DNA of 64,000 bases. Source: CAJXMH01 sp964001305. Its GTDB lineage: Bacteria; Bacteroidota; Bacteroidia; Flavobacteriales_E; Vicingaceae. Each line of letters begins with the position of its first letter. Within the stretch, counting starts at the first letter, position 1. Shown piece after piece: positions 1 through 7,428 of this stretch. The position numbers and the translations under genes were made by a program. The notes beneath the pieces are model-generated. The model had not been told where the DNA came from. It made no database searches and saw only the letters and a list, made by a program, of their open reading frames with translations. The DNA lies in NCBI GenBank assembly GCA_964001305.1, contig CAXFAI010000003.1:1-64000 (forward strand). Reading direction: 5' to 3'.

Positions 1-73
1 ATAGTAAACGCTTATTTGTCGTTTAAAAACGGGTATAACGCTGATATAAAAAACATTAATCCTAAAAACATAT

Positions 74-130
74 ATTCAACCTATAAAAGATATATGTTGC
101 ACTAGTGCGATATATATACTTGTTAGCCAC
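74..130 (+). other. attC-like site 1 (end of a preceding cassette)
   Basis: An imperfect palindrome centred on GCACTAGTGC (about 99-108), with arms reading ATATATGTTGCAC and, on the other strand, ATATATATCGCAC. It begins with a possible left core ATTCAAC (74-80), which fits the RYYYAAC consensus of integron attC sites, and ends with GTTAGCC (122-128). The right core is well supported, because the following unit ends in the exact reverse complement of GTTAGCCAC. The left arm is less regular than in the later sites. The gene this site would belong to lies outside the window. Confidence 0.5.
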
Positions 131-143
131 AAGTTGACCAAAA

Positions 144-644
144 ATGATAATAGAGATAATACCAAACGAAGGATTTAAATTAAACTCTGATACTTTCTGT
201 TGGACTGATGACAGAAAATTGGTTAGACAGAAACTAAAAAATCAGCACAAAGAAGATGATAGAGTGATTGAAATGTCTCAATTCTTTGACGGAGATACAA
301 GTCACGACATTGACCAAAAAAGAGATATTTATCAAGACATAAACGGAATGAAAAATTATTTTTTTTTAAGTTATGACAAGGACAATCTTCTGAACGAATT
401 AGAGGTTCATTGGGGAATAAAAATTTGGATTGACAATACCGAAATGGAATTTGGAAAGGATATTGACATTTACTTAAACCATCTGAAATTAAAAGGATAT
501 CATTTTAAAGAAATTGAGCAAGGAAATTATTTGTTTGAAAAACTAAAAATAACAATTGCGGATTCTGAATCGACAGGCGGAGACGGAAATGGACTCTCAT
601 ATCTATATTCAGGACAGGATATTGAACATTTGATTGAAAATTAA
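144..644 (+). CDS. Hypothetical protein, gene of cassette A
   Basis: A 166-residue soluble, acidic protein without signal peptide or membrane segment; I do not recognise the family. It is rich in charged and aromatic residues, with a central HWGIKIW segment near residue 90 and a Gly-rich GGDGNG stretch near residue 144. The size and alternating hydrophobic pattern would suit a small alpha/beta protein such as an immunity-type protein, but that is a guess. The ATG lies 14 bases after the GTTAGCCAC boundary and the stop lies 6 bases before the reverse complement GTGGCTAAC, so the gene fills its unit. No promoter is visible, so transcription probably comes from upstream. Confidence 0.75.
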   Translation: MIIEIIPNEGFKLNSDTFCWTDDRKLVRQKLKNQHKEDDRVIEMSQFFDGDTSHDIDQKRDIYQDINGMKNYFFLSYDKDNLLNELEVHWGIKIWIDNTEMEFGKDIDIYLNHLKLKGYHFKEIEQGNYLFEKLKITIADSESTGGDGNGLSYLYSGQDIEHLIEN

Positions 645-650
645 AAACCA

Positions 651-785
651 GTGGCTAACAATGGCTATAAGTAATTGCTTGTTCTCGCCTACTTCTGAAA
701 ATCCTAGCGGATTTTCAGTTTGGTGTGTACTTGCAAAGTTAAGTGCTAAACCACGCAACTACTCATAGCCGAGAACGTTAGTAGC
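651..785 (+). other. attC-like recombination site 2
   Basis: The left arm is GTGGCTAAC, a 3-base spacer AAT, then GGCTATAAGTAATTGC. The right arm, read on the minus strand, is GCTACTAAC, spacer GTTCTC, then GGCTATGAGTAGTTGC. The arms pair over about 16 bases apart from two A-versus-G differences. The centre carries a second small hairpin, GAAAATCC...GGATTTTC. Core boxes, unpaired spacer and a long imperfect palindrome are the architecture of integron attC sites. The right core GTTAGTAGC (777-785) is the start of the next unit. Confidence 0.8.
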
Positions 786-796
786 AATTAGACTAA

Positions 797-1441
797 ATGG
801 AAAATCAAACTTCAACGTTAGAAATATTAAAGCTTTACAAAAACGGACAAAGATGTTTTAAGGGGCTTGATATTGAAGGTGATTTTAGCAATCAGGATCT
901 GAATGGTATCTCGTTTGAAGAATGTTTTATAGCAGCTGATTTCAAATATTCTGATCTTTCAAATTCTCAATTCATAAATGGAAATATTAAAACTTCGGAC
1001 TTTAGATATTCAGACTTAACAAATTCTGAGTTTATGAACTTAGCGGTTGAATCTTCTCAATTCGATTGGGCAAAAACTGAAGGATTAAAATTTAAGGGGA
1101 ATTATTGCTATGGTCAAGAAGTTGCTGAATCGGATTTTGAAAAGCTATTTAAAACAAATGCTTCCAAACCGAAATTTCAAGTCATTGACACTTTTAAAAT
1201 AACTAATCGCGGCTTTGTAATATGCGGAGATATTCGAGAAGGAAGAATATCAGTCGGAGACAGTCTGAAAGTTGGAGATAAATTATATGAAATAATAGGC
1301 GTTGAAATGGTAGACAAAATCCGAGAACGAATGGCCCACGTTGGATTGGTTGTTCCAAAATTAGAAGAATTAGAAATTGAAGAATTGAAGAACCAAAACT
1401 TGAACGGTACAGAAATTGAAGTAATAAAAAAAAGCTACTAA
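797..1441 (+). CDS. Pentapeptide-repeat protein with EF-Tu domain II-like C-terminus (cassette B)
   Basis: 214 residues. About residues 27-85 are degenerate pentapeptide repeats of the A(D/N)Lxx type (for example DLNGIS, DFKYSDLSNSQF, DFRYSDLTNSEF), which fold as a right-handed beta-helix. Residues about 127-185 resemble the beta-barrel domain II of translational GTPases: FKITNRGFVICGDIREG, then VGDSL and IIGVEM, matching the RGTVVTGRIERG...VGDEV...GIEM pattern of EF-Tu. No GTPase domain is present. The protein is probably cytosolic and could bind a translation factor, nucleic acid or target enzyme by mimicry; this is inference. The ATG is 12 bases after the cassette boundary, and the TAA lies inside the left core of the next attC-like site. 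Confidence 0.8.
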   Translation: MENQTSTLEILKLYKNGQRCFKGLDIEGDFSNQDLNGISFEECFIAADFKYSDLSNSQFINGNIKTSDFRYSDLTNSEFMNLAVESSQFDWAKTEGLKFKGNYCYGQEVAESDFEKLFKTNASKPKFQVIDTFKITNRGFVICGDIREGRISVGDSLKVGDKLYEIIGVEMVDKIRERMAHVGLVVPKLEELEIEELKNQNLNGTEIEVIKKSY

Positions 1442-1505
1442 CACTGTATATGAAATCATAGCCGCCTAACGGCAGGCTACGCTTCATATACTCAACGTTG
1501 TGCTT
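1434..1505 (+). other. attC-like recombination site 3 (short form)
   Basis: The shortest complete site on this side, about 72 bases. Left arm: GCTACTAAC, spacer ACT, GTATATGAAATCATAGCC. Right arm on the minus strand: AAGCACAAC, spacer GTTGA, GTATATGAAGCGTAGCC. The loop carries GCCGCC/GGC complementarity. The left arm has one extra base in the paired region, like the extrahelical base of classical attC sites. The left core GCTACTAAC is the exact reverse complement of the start of cassette B. The right core GTTGTGCTT begins cassette C. Confidence 0.8.
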
Positions 1506-1520
1506 AATTGAAGAAAAACT

Positions 1521-2753
1521 ATGAGTAAATATTTTAACCCATTTAAGCCTGGATACCCAGTTTACAGGGGGCTATTTGTTGGACGTAAAGCTGAAATTAA
1601 GAAAATTGATGACGCCCTCAATCAGCTTAAAGAAGAAAACCCATTAAATTTATTGTTCACAGGAGAAAGAGGAATCGGGAAAACATCATTACTTCTATTA
1701 GCCAAGCAATTAGCAGTAGGTGAATTAACATTTGATAAAACTCACAACTTCTTAACGGTAACAATAAACTTAAATGATAAAACAAACTTAGCTGATTTTA
1801 TAATAAGATTTCAAAGCCAACTGAAAAGGGAGTTACACAAATTAGATAGAACTCGAAAGGTTTTGGACGACATTTGGGATTTTACTCAGCGATTGGAAGT
1901 GAAGGGGCTTAAAATCAAAAAAGATGAGAAATTAAGTGTTCAACAAATTCTCGATGATTTTACCTATTCCCTAATTGATTCTATTGAGAAAATCAGAAAT
2001 GATGAAAAAATAAACAAGGATGGGATTGTTTTAATAATTGATGAAGCTGATACAGCTTGCAAAGATTTAAGCCTAGGTTCTTTTCTAAAGCAGTTGACTG
2101 AATCATTGACGTTTGAGGGATGTCATAATCTAATGATTATTATGAGCGGGCTACCTACTACAGCTGAAGTACTGCGGAAAAGTCATGAATCATCACCAAG
2201 ACTTTTTGAGGAAAAAGAATTAGGTCCGCTAGATAGAGAACAATCATTAACCGTTTTAAACAAAGGGCTAGAAGTTATTGAAGAGAAGAGTGGAGTAAAA
2301 GTTACATTCACCAAAGACGCCAAGGATTTATTCGTTGGTTATAGTGAAGGATACCCACATTACATTCAGCAACTTGCACATTCAATTATAAGCGATATTG
2401 AAGATCCAAATGTTGAAGTTGAACAGGTTAGTGATAGTATGAACAGGCAAGGTGGTGCCTTAGATTTAATTGGCAAAAGATATTATGTTGATCTTTTTTA
2501 CGAGAAAATTAAAGTTGACTCATATCGCCAAATACTATCAATTATGGCTGAGAATTGGAATGAATGGATGAAAAAATCTGACATTAGATCGAAATTTACG
2601 GGCTCAGGAACTGATTTAAATAACGGCATCAAAGCTCTTAGGGACAGAAATATAATTCTTTCCAAGCGCGGTGTGAAAGGGGTCTATAGACTTCAGTGGT
2701 TGAGTTTTGCATTTTGGATAAAAATTCATCATCATTTTGAGAAAAATAACTAA
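1521..2753 (+). CDS. AAA-type ATPase with C-terminal winged-helix-like region (cassette C)
   Basis: 410 residues, soluble. A conserved lead-in (YFNPFKPGYPVYRGLFVGR, residues 4-22) precedes the P-loop GERGIGKTS (48-56). The Walker B segment is IVLIIDEAD (about 169-177), and a sensor-like MIIMSGLP follows near residue 212. The layout resembles ORC/Cdc6-like or AAA_16 ATPases. The last 80 residues look like a winged helix (WMKKSDIRSKF, LRDRNIILSKRGVKGVYRL). Such stand-alone ATPases may be regulatory, DNA-related or defence-related; the sequence does not say which. The ATG is 16 bases after the boundary, and the stop codon overlaps the AAGCACAAC left core of the next site. Confidence 0.85.
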   Translation: MSKYFNPFKPGYPVYRGLFVGRKAEIKKIDDALNQLKEENPLNLLFTGERGIGKTSLLLLAKQLAVGELTFDKTHNFLTVTINLNDKTNLADFIIRFQSQLKRELHKLDRTRKVLDDIWDFTQRLEVKGLKIKKDEKLSVQQILDDFTYSLIDSIEKIRNDEKINKDGIVLIIDEADTACKDLSLGSFLKQLTESLTFEGCHNLMIIMSGLPTTAEVLRKSHESSPRLFEEKELGPLDREQSLTVLNKGLEVIEEKSGVKVTFTKDAKDLFVGYSEGYPHYIQQLAHSIISDIEDPNVEVEQVSDSMNRQGGALDLIGKRYYVDLFYEKIKVDSYRQILSIMAENWNEWMKKSDIRSKFTGSGTDLNNGIKALRDRNIILSKRGVKGVYRLQWLSFAFWIKIHHHFEKNN

Positions 2754-2887
2754 GCACAACAATGGGTATAAAACATAGGGCGGACAGTGCTTTCCGCAAG
2801 TTTTCGGCACTTAGCAGGCTCCGTTTCGGGCGGACATTTAAGTGCTTCGAAATGCCCTACGTTTCATACCCGAAACCGTTGGCGGTC
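2752..2887 (+). other. attC-like recombination site 4
   Basis: About 136 bases. Left arm: AAGCACAAC, spacer AAT, GGGTATAAAACATAGGGC. Right arm on the minus strand: GACCGCCAAC, spacer GGTTTC, GGGTATGAAACGTAGGGC. The arms match over 18 bases except for A versus G at two positions, the same two positions as in site 2. The interior has further GC-rich inverted segments (GGGCGGACAGTGC, GGGCGGACATTTAAGTGC). The left core is the exact reverse complement of the start of cassette C (GTTGTGCTT). GTTGGCGGTC (2878-2887) opens cassette D. Confidence 0.8.
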
Positions 2888-2910
2888 ATTCTCTGCAATA
2901 CTTAAAAATA

Positions 2911-3300
2911 ATGCGAATACTTATTATTTTCTTTTCAATGCTATTTTCGCTTGGACTTCAAGAAGCTAATGAAAAAGTATATGGACTTTGGAAGCTAGTT
3001 AAGATTCAAACTGAAAATGGAACCATGAGGCCACAAAAAAGAGATTACATTCTTGAAATGACGGAAAATAAAATCGCATATAATCTAGAAGTTAATACAT
3101 GTGGTGCATTCAATTTAACAATTGACAATAACCAAATTCAATATAGTGGTGGATGTACTAAAGTCTGCTGCGATGGACGAAATGACTCGATTGCAAATTT
3201 TATAGATTATAGAGGGTCTTATAAGTTAAACCAAAGTCAACTTATTATTACATCTGATAAATCCACTATTTATCTTAAAAGAATAAAAAACAAAAAATAA
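2911..3300 (+). CDS. Small secreted lipocalin-like protein (cassette D)
   Basis: 129 residues from the ATG at 2911. This start gives a clean signal peptide (MRILIIFFSMLFSLGLQEA); the longer in-frame start at 2842 would lie inside the attC-like site and is unlikely. The mature part begins VYGLWKLVKIQTENG, the typical opening of lipocalin-like or META-type small barrels (GxWxLV), and ends in a strand with IYLKRIKNKK. Four cysteines lie close together (CGAFN, GGCTKVCCDG), perhaps forming disulfides outside the cytoplasm. No lipobox is seen. The specific function is unknown. Confidence 0.75.
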   Translation: MRILIIFFSMLFSLGLQEANEKVYGLWKLVKIQTENGTMRPQKRDYILEMTENKIAYNLEVNTCGAFNLTIDNNQIQYSGGCTKVCCDGRNDSIANFIDYRGSYKLNQSQLIITSDKSTIYLKRIKNKK

Positions 3301-3304
3301 AAAC

Positions 3305-3330
3305 GACCCGCTAACAAATTACTAAACCAA
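3305..3330 (+). other. Half attC-like site at the end of the left array
   Basis: GACCCGCTAAC (3305-3315) is nearly the reverse complement of the start of cassette D (GTTGGCGGTC against GTTAGCGGGTC, one substitution and one inserted base). It is followed by the usual 3-base spacer. No matching right arm is visible before the haemoglobin gene, so the array seems to end in a truncated site. The segment CCGCTAACAA (3308-3317) recurs inverted at 60805-60814. Confidence 0.5.
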
Positions 3331-3381
3331 AAGCAACTAGCTTTATTTAATTATCCTTAACATACTTTATTACGAAACGAA

Positions 3382-3783
3382 ATGCCAAGTATTCAAAACC
3401 GAGAAGACATCAGCCAATTGGTTCATTGTTTTTATGCCAAAGTGAGAATACACCCTGTTTTAGGACCTATTTTCAATCATCATATTGCAGCAGATGAATG
3501 GCCATCTCATTTGGAAAAACTCACAGACTTTTGGGAGAGTAATCTTTTTGGGGTATCTAAATTTAGAGGAAGTCCTTCTGCCAAGCACATTAAAGTAGAT
3601 CGGCAAATGAACCATCAAATTAGTCAAAAACATTTTGGACTTTGGCTTCAGCTTTGGCTAGAAACCATTGATGAACTTTACGAAGGAGAAATGGCTCAAA
3701 AAGCCAAGAGCATTGCACAAAAAATGGCTACCGGTCAATACCTCACCATTTGGTCGAACCGCGCTGAAAACAAACCTAAATAA
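3382..3783 (+). CDS. Group III truncated haemoglobin
   Basis: 133 residues. The family pattern is clear: FYAKVRIHPVLGPIFN near the start, WPSHLEKLTDFWESNLFG in the middle, and HFGLWLQLWLETIDELYEG near the end, as in bacterial group III 2/2 haemoglobins. These are small haem proteins associated with oxygen or nitric oxide chemistry in the cytoplasm. The length is typical. The gene stands alone between the left cassette array and a 300-base gap, with no partner gene close by. The ATG at 3382 is used because the conserved globin fold begins a few residues later; no Shine-Dalgarno sequence is visible, as is usual in this phylum. Confidence 0.85.
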   Translation: MPSIQNREDISQLVHCFYAKVRIHPVLGPIFNHHIAADEWPSHLEKLTDFWESNLFGVSKFRGSPSAKHIKVDRQMNHQISQKHFGLWLQLWLETIDELYEGEMAQKAKSIAQKMATGQYLTIWSNRAENKPK

Positions 3784-4084
3784 CTCAATTGCTTCAAGTT
3801 CAATCAATTCATTAGCTAGCCGAGCAAAGCCTATAACAGGCTAAAATAAAACGAAAAATACTGGTTTATGAGTATTTCACAGTTTGTACTTATCCACTTT
3901 CTTTACATCGTGTTGGAAGAACTCTAGTAAACAATTAATTCTTTAAGATCAGTGTTTTATTTAGTTGTAAAATCTGAGCATAGGCGGCCTTTGGTCGCCT
4001 ATTTTATGTTGAAATACTTTTTCAAGCTTACTAAGCTAAACTTAATTTCTATTTTTAGGCATTCAAATTACCCCAATTCAAGAA
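3784..4084. other. Intergenic region, 301 bases without a gene
   Basis: I see no protein gene or tRNA here. It holds a hairpin at 3856-3877 (AAATACT/AGTATTT, 8-base loop, no T-run) and a stronger terminator-like hairpin at 3980-4002. The last 80 bases are AT-rich and probably carry the promoter of the following regulator gene, but no clear TAnnTTTG box with a well-spaced upstream element stands out. Confidence 0.5.
3980..4007 (+). terminator. Probable intrinsic terminator
   Basis: ATAGGCGGCC, loop TTT, GGTCGCCTAT, followed by TTTAT. The stem is about 10 bp (one G-T pair) with a short T-run. It lies 200 bases after the haemoglobin stop and 80 bases before the next start. The stem is nearly symmetrical, with A-rich sequence on the other side, so it could act in either direction; no minus-strand gene ends here. 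Confidence 0.55.
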
Positions 4085-5887
4085 ATGTCTGCTTCTCTTT
4101 CTATCGTAGCATTACCATTTAAAAACCTCAGCCCAAATGAGGATTACGAATACTTCTGTGATGGGATAACCGATTCTATCATTCAAGCACTTTCCAGTAT
4201 CAATCGACTCAAAGTAATTTCAAAAACATCTACTTTTTACTTTAAAGACAAAACTTTAAGCTTAACTGAAATTGCTCAAAAACTACAAGTAAGTCATGTT
4301 TTAGAGGGCAGTATTCGAATTGCAGATAAGCAACTGAAGGTAAATGTAAATTTAGTTGATGCCGAAAGCGACTTTAGTTTATGGTCGCAATCGTGGAAAA
4401 GAGACCTAAGTCAGATTTTTGAAGTAGAAGATGAAATTTGCCTTAAAGTAGCTGAAAAATTGCGTGAACATGCCGGTCATTTAGAATTGGCGGAAAGTTT
4501 AGTTAGTGCCCCTACTCCTACTCTTGCCGCCTATGAAAAATACTTAATTGGACAAAAACTATTTAATAAATGGAATCCACAAGACGTAAGTCAGGCCATT
4601 GAAGAGCTGGAGCAAGCCCTCAAGTTAGACCCCAATCTTTTACAAGCGCACATTGCACTAGCTGATGCTTATAGTTTTATGGCGGTAACGGCTTTTGCAC
4701 CCGTAGAAGAAGCTTTGCAAAAAAGTGATTCCTATTTGCAGCAAGCCAAACAGCTTGATCCCAATAGCGCAGAATTGAATTACTTATTGGCCAACGATGC
4801 CTTTTTTAGAGAAGCCAATTATGCCAAAGCTTTTCAATATAGTTTAAAAAGTATTCAAACAAAGCCTACTTACGTTGATAGTCAACGGTTTCTGATTTTC
4901 TTATACTTACTCAATGATCAAGTTGATAAGGCCAAGGAGCATTTATTCTATGCCAAATCTATAGATCCATTAGGGGCGGAGACTAGTTTTTATGAAGGAT
5001 ATTATCATTACCGCACTGAAAACTATGAAGCTGCTAAGCAAATCATGCAAGCGCTTTTAGCAGATAACTCAAGCAACATCCCGGCAATTACCATCTATCT
5101 CTACATTCTGATTTTACGTAAAGAATTTGATGAGCTTCAAAATTATTTGAATAGTATCCCTAAAATGATGTTGATTCCCGATGAACGATTGGGTATGGAA
5201 GCGCTTTTGAAACTAGAAACGAAAGATGAGTATTTTCAATCTACTTTTGAAAAAGTAAGGACCAATGCTTCTAAGCAAACCTCCAAGCAAGCAGATTCCT
5301 ACCTCTATTTATTGCTTGTCAGACAAGGTAAATTAGAAGAAGCTTTTAAAGTAGCTGAACGAATTTTTACACATCAATCTTCAATTGTAATGCTACATTT
5401 TGGCGATCCACTCGCAAAGGAAGCTAGAAATTCAGCCCAATTTACTGCTTTGCATAAAAGGATTTTTAGCTTAGCAGTTTCAGAACCGCAAAAAGTTCAA
5501 AAAAAATCATCGGAGCTTCAAGCTGCTGAGGCTACTGAAGCAATTGAAAAATTACAGCATCATTTATCAGAAGAGCAATCCTATTTAAATCCACAATTGA
5601 GTTTACGCCTTTTGGCTCAAGAAATTGGACTACATCCTAATCAGCTTTCTTGGTTGTTGAACGAGAAAATGGGCAAAAATTTCAATGAATTCATCAATAT
5701 CTATCGCATCGCGCATTTCAAGCAAATTGCCGTTAAGTCAGAAAATGCACACATCTCAATTATCGGATTGGCTTTTGAAAGTGGTTTTAATTCTAAAAGT
5801 GTGTTCAATACCTTTTTTAAAAAAATGGAAGGGATTACACCCAAAACTTTTTTAAGTCAGCTTAAACAATCAAGTTCGGATTTATAA
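4085..5887 (+). CDS. TolB-like/TPR/AraC-type transcriptional regulator
   Basis: 600 residues in three parts. Residues about 5-140 match the TolB/FlgO-like N-terminal domain often seen in front of TPR proteins (IVALPFKNLSPNEDYEYFCDGITDSI, given here only as its opening motif PFKNLS and DGITDSI; later VLEGSIR and WSQSWKRDL). Residues about 170-450 are helical TPR-like repeats (YLIGQKLFNKW, ALKLDPNLLQAHIALADAY). Residues about 490-600 are an AraC-family DNA-binding domain with two helix-turn-helix motifs (LRLLAQEIGLHPNQLSWLLNEK; IIGLAFESGFNSKSVFNTFFKK). No membrane helix is present. It probably senses a ligand or partner through its N-terminal parts and may control the oxidoreductase gene 82 bases downstream; that link is inference. 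Confidence 0.85.
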   Translation: MSASLSIVALPFKNLSPNEDYEYFCDGITDSIIQALSSINRLKVISKTSTFYFKDKTLSLTEIAQKLQVSHVLEGSIRIADKQLKVNVNLVDAESDFSLWSQSWKRDLSQIFEVEDEICLKVAEKLREHAGHLELAESLVSAPTPTLAAYEKYLIGQKLFNKWNPQDVSQAIEELEQALKLDPNLLQAHIALADAYSFMAVTAFAPVEEALQKSDSYLQQAKQLDPNSAELNYLLANDAFFREANYAKAFQYSLKSIQTKPTYVDSQRFLIFLYLLNDQVDKAKEHLFYAKSIDPLGAETSFYEGYYHYRTENYEAAKQIMQALLADNSSNIPAITIYLYILILRKEFDELQNYLNSIPKMMLIPDERLGMEALLKLETKDEYFQSTFEKVRTNASKQTSKQADSYLYLLLVRQGKLEEAFKVAERIFTHQSSIVMLHFGDPLAKEARNSAQFTALHKRIFSLAVSEPQKVQKKSSELQAAEATEAIEKLQHHLSEEQSYLNPQLSLRLLAQEIGLHPNQLSWLLNEKMGKNFNEFINIYRIAHFKQIAVKSENAHISIIGLAFESGFNSKSVFNTFFKKMEGITPKTFLSQLKQSSSDL

Positions 5888-5969
5888 AACCGAACATCTA
5901 AACTGTTTTTCCGAACCTCGGCTTTCCTTCTTCTTGCTCTCTTTGCATCGTCAAATTAAACACACCACT

Positions 5970-6959
5970 ATGACAAAAGAGAAAATGAAAGCAATTGTAG
6001 CCAGCGGATATGGAGACTCCTTTGTATTTAGTTACCAAGAAATAGAGAAAGTAACACCCAAAGAAAATGAAATTCTAGTTCGTGTAAATACTTCGGCTGC
6101 AACACGGGCAGACACCATGATTCGTACTGGGAAACCCTATTTTGGTCGTTTGTTTTTAGGTTTACTAAAACCCAAGAAACCGATTCCGGGTACTGGTTTC
6201 GCAGGAACAGTAGAAGCTTTAGGTGAAGGAACAAGCCAATTTAAAGTAGGCGACCGTGTGTTTGGAGAAACAGCCTTTAGTTTTAGTGCTAATGCAGAAT
6301 ACATTAGCATTTCAGAAAATGGAATTGTCTTAAAAATGCCCGACCACATGGATTTTACTGAAATGGCTTCATGGGCTGATGGTCATTTAACCTCATGGAA
6401 TTTCTTAAAAAGGATAGCTAAGCTTCAACCTAATCAAAAGGTTCTTATTAATGGAGCGGCAGGTTCTTTGGGCACCGCAGCTATTCAAATTGCCAAACAT
6501 TTAGGTGCCGAAGTAACCGCTGTTTGCAGTGCTAAAAACTTCCCAATGGTTACACTTTTAGGAGCCAAACATTTAATAGACTACCAAAAAGCGGACTTTA
6601 CGAATAGTTCAGAAAGATTTGATTTTATATTCGACACCGTAGGTAAAAGCAGTTTTAATAAAGCAAAGCAGGTATTGAATAAAAACGGGAAGTACCTCTC
6701 ACCTGTCCTTTCAATATCTACTTTACTAGCTATGATTAAAACATCCATTTGCGGGAAGAAAAAAGCCATTTTTGAAGCAACTGGTAGTAATTCAGCAGAA
6801 ACTCTTAAAACACTTTTACAAGAACTTCTAGATATAAATGAAGCGAAAAAGCTTGAAACTATCATCGACAGACAATTCCCGCTTGAAAAGTTAGCAGAAG
6901 CTCATGACTATATTGATCATGGACAAAAGAAAGCCAATGTGATTATTAAACATGGTTAA
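5970..6959 (+). CDS. Zinc-independent MDR-family oxidoreductase (quinone reductase-like)
   Basis: 329 residues from the ATG at 5970, chosen because the conserved KAIVASGYGDSF strand begins there; an upstream in-frame start at 5934 would add 12 atypical residues. It belongs to the medium-chain dehydrogenase/reductase superfamily: a GroES-like N-terminal domain (NEILVRVNTSAATRADTMIR; PGTGFAGTVEALG) and a Rossmann domain with NGAAGSLGTAAIQIAK, typical of NADP(H)-binding quinone reductases. The catalytic zinc ligands of alcohol dehydrogenases are absent. The substrate is unknown. It follows the AraC-type regulator in the same direction and may be its target. Confidence 0.85.
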   Translation: MTKEKMKAIVASGYGDSFVFSYQEIEKVTPKENEILVRVNTSAATRADTMIRTGKPYFGRLFLGLLKPKKPIPGTGFAGTVEALGEGTSQFKVGDRVFGETAFSFSANAEYISISENGIVLKMPDHMDFTEMASWADGHLTSWNFLKRIAKLQPNQKVLINGAAGSLGTAAIQIAKHLGAEVTAVCSAKNFPMVTLLGAKHLIDYQKADFTNSSERFDFIFDTVGKSSFNKAKQVLNKNGKYLSPVLSISTLLAMIKTSICGKKKAIFEATGSNSAETLKTLLQELLDINEAKKLETIIDRQFPLEKLAEAHDYIDHGQKKANVIIKHG

Positions 6960-7040
6960 GATGTATAGCATAATTGATTAAGATATACAGTTAGATAAAT
7001 TCATAATACTATATTGCAAGGCTTAAAGGCTCAGTAAATC

Positions 7041-7424
7041 ATGACTAAAGACATCACTGAAATAAGAAACACTTTAGTTTCTCTCTTAAAAAAGCACATT
7101 GATTTATTTCAGGTAAAAGCCGATCGCTTTGAACAGTTTGAAGTTTGCGGCACTATTCCCGCTATGCAAGGCAAGCAAAAAGTAGATGGCTTCTACTTTG
7201 GCTCAGTGATTCCTAAACCCAAGGATGTTCGTTTGTACTTTTTCCCCATTTATACCCATACCGATGAAATGGGTGAATTACCGGAAAATTTAAAAAAAGC
7301 ATTGAAAGGCAAGTCTTGTTTTCACATCAAATTTTTAGATGAAGAAATGATTGAAAACCTGAATCAAATGATTGAAAAAGCTGTAAAAATCTATCAGCAA
7401 AATAATTTATTAATTAAAAGTTAA
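7041..7424 (+). CDS. DUF1801-like small protein
   Basis: 127 residues, cytosolic. The pattern of an N-terminal helix, then FYFGSVIPKPKDVRLYFFPIYTH, KALKGKSCFHIKF, and a C-terminal helix (IENLNQMIEKAVKIYQQN) resembles the DUF1801/YdhG-like fold, whose biochemical role is poorly defined. It is separated by 4 bases from the next gene, a secreted protein, and the two are probably co-transcribed. The family assignment rests on pattern only. Confidence 0.7.
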   Translation: MTKDITEIRNTLVSLLKKHIDLFQVKADRFEQFEVCGTIPAMQGKQKVDGFYFGSVIPKPKDVRLYFFPIYTHTDEMGELPENLKKALKGKSCFHIKFLDEEMIENLNQMIEKAVKIYQQNNLLIKS

Positions 7425-7428
7425 GCTC

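Noticed and set aside
144..644. Naming the cassette A protein as an immunity protein of a toxin system
   Set aside because: Size and composition allow it, but there is no recognisable motif and no toxin gene beside it.
651..2887. The palindromes as REP-type elements or simple terminators
   Set aside because: They lack T-runs, occur once per gene unit with the same orientation, and their cores match the starts of the units they close.
2616..2969. Short ORFs on both strands across attC-like site 4
   Set aside because: They run through the palindrome, have no family features or signal sequence, and overlap the real ATPase and lipocalin-like genes.
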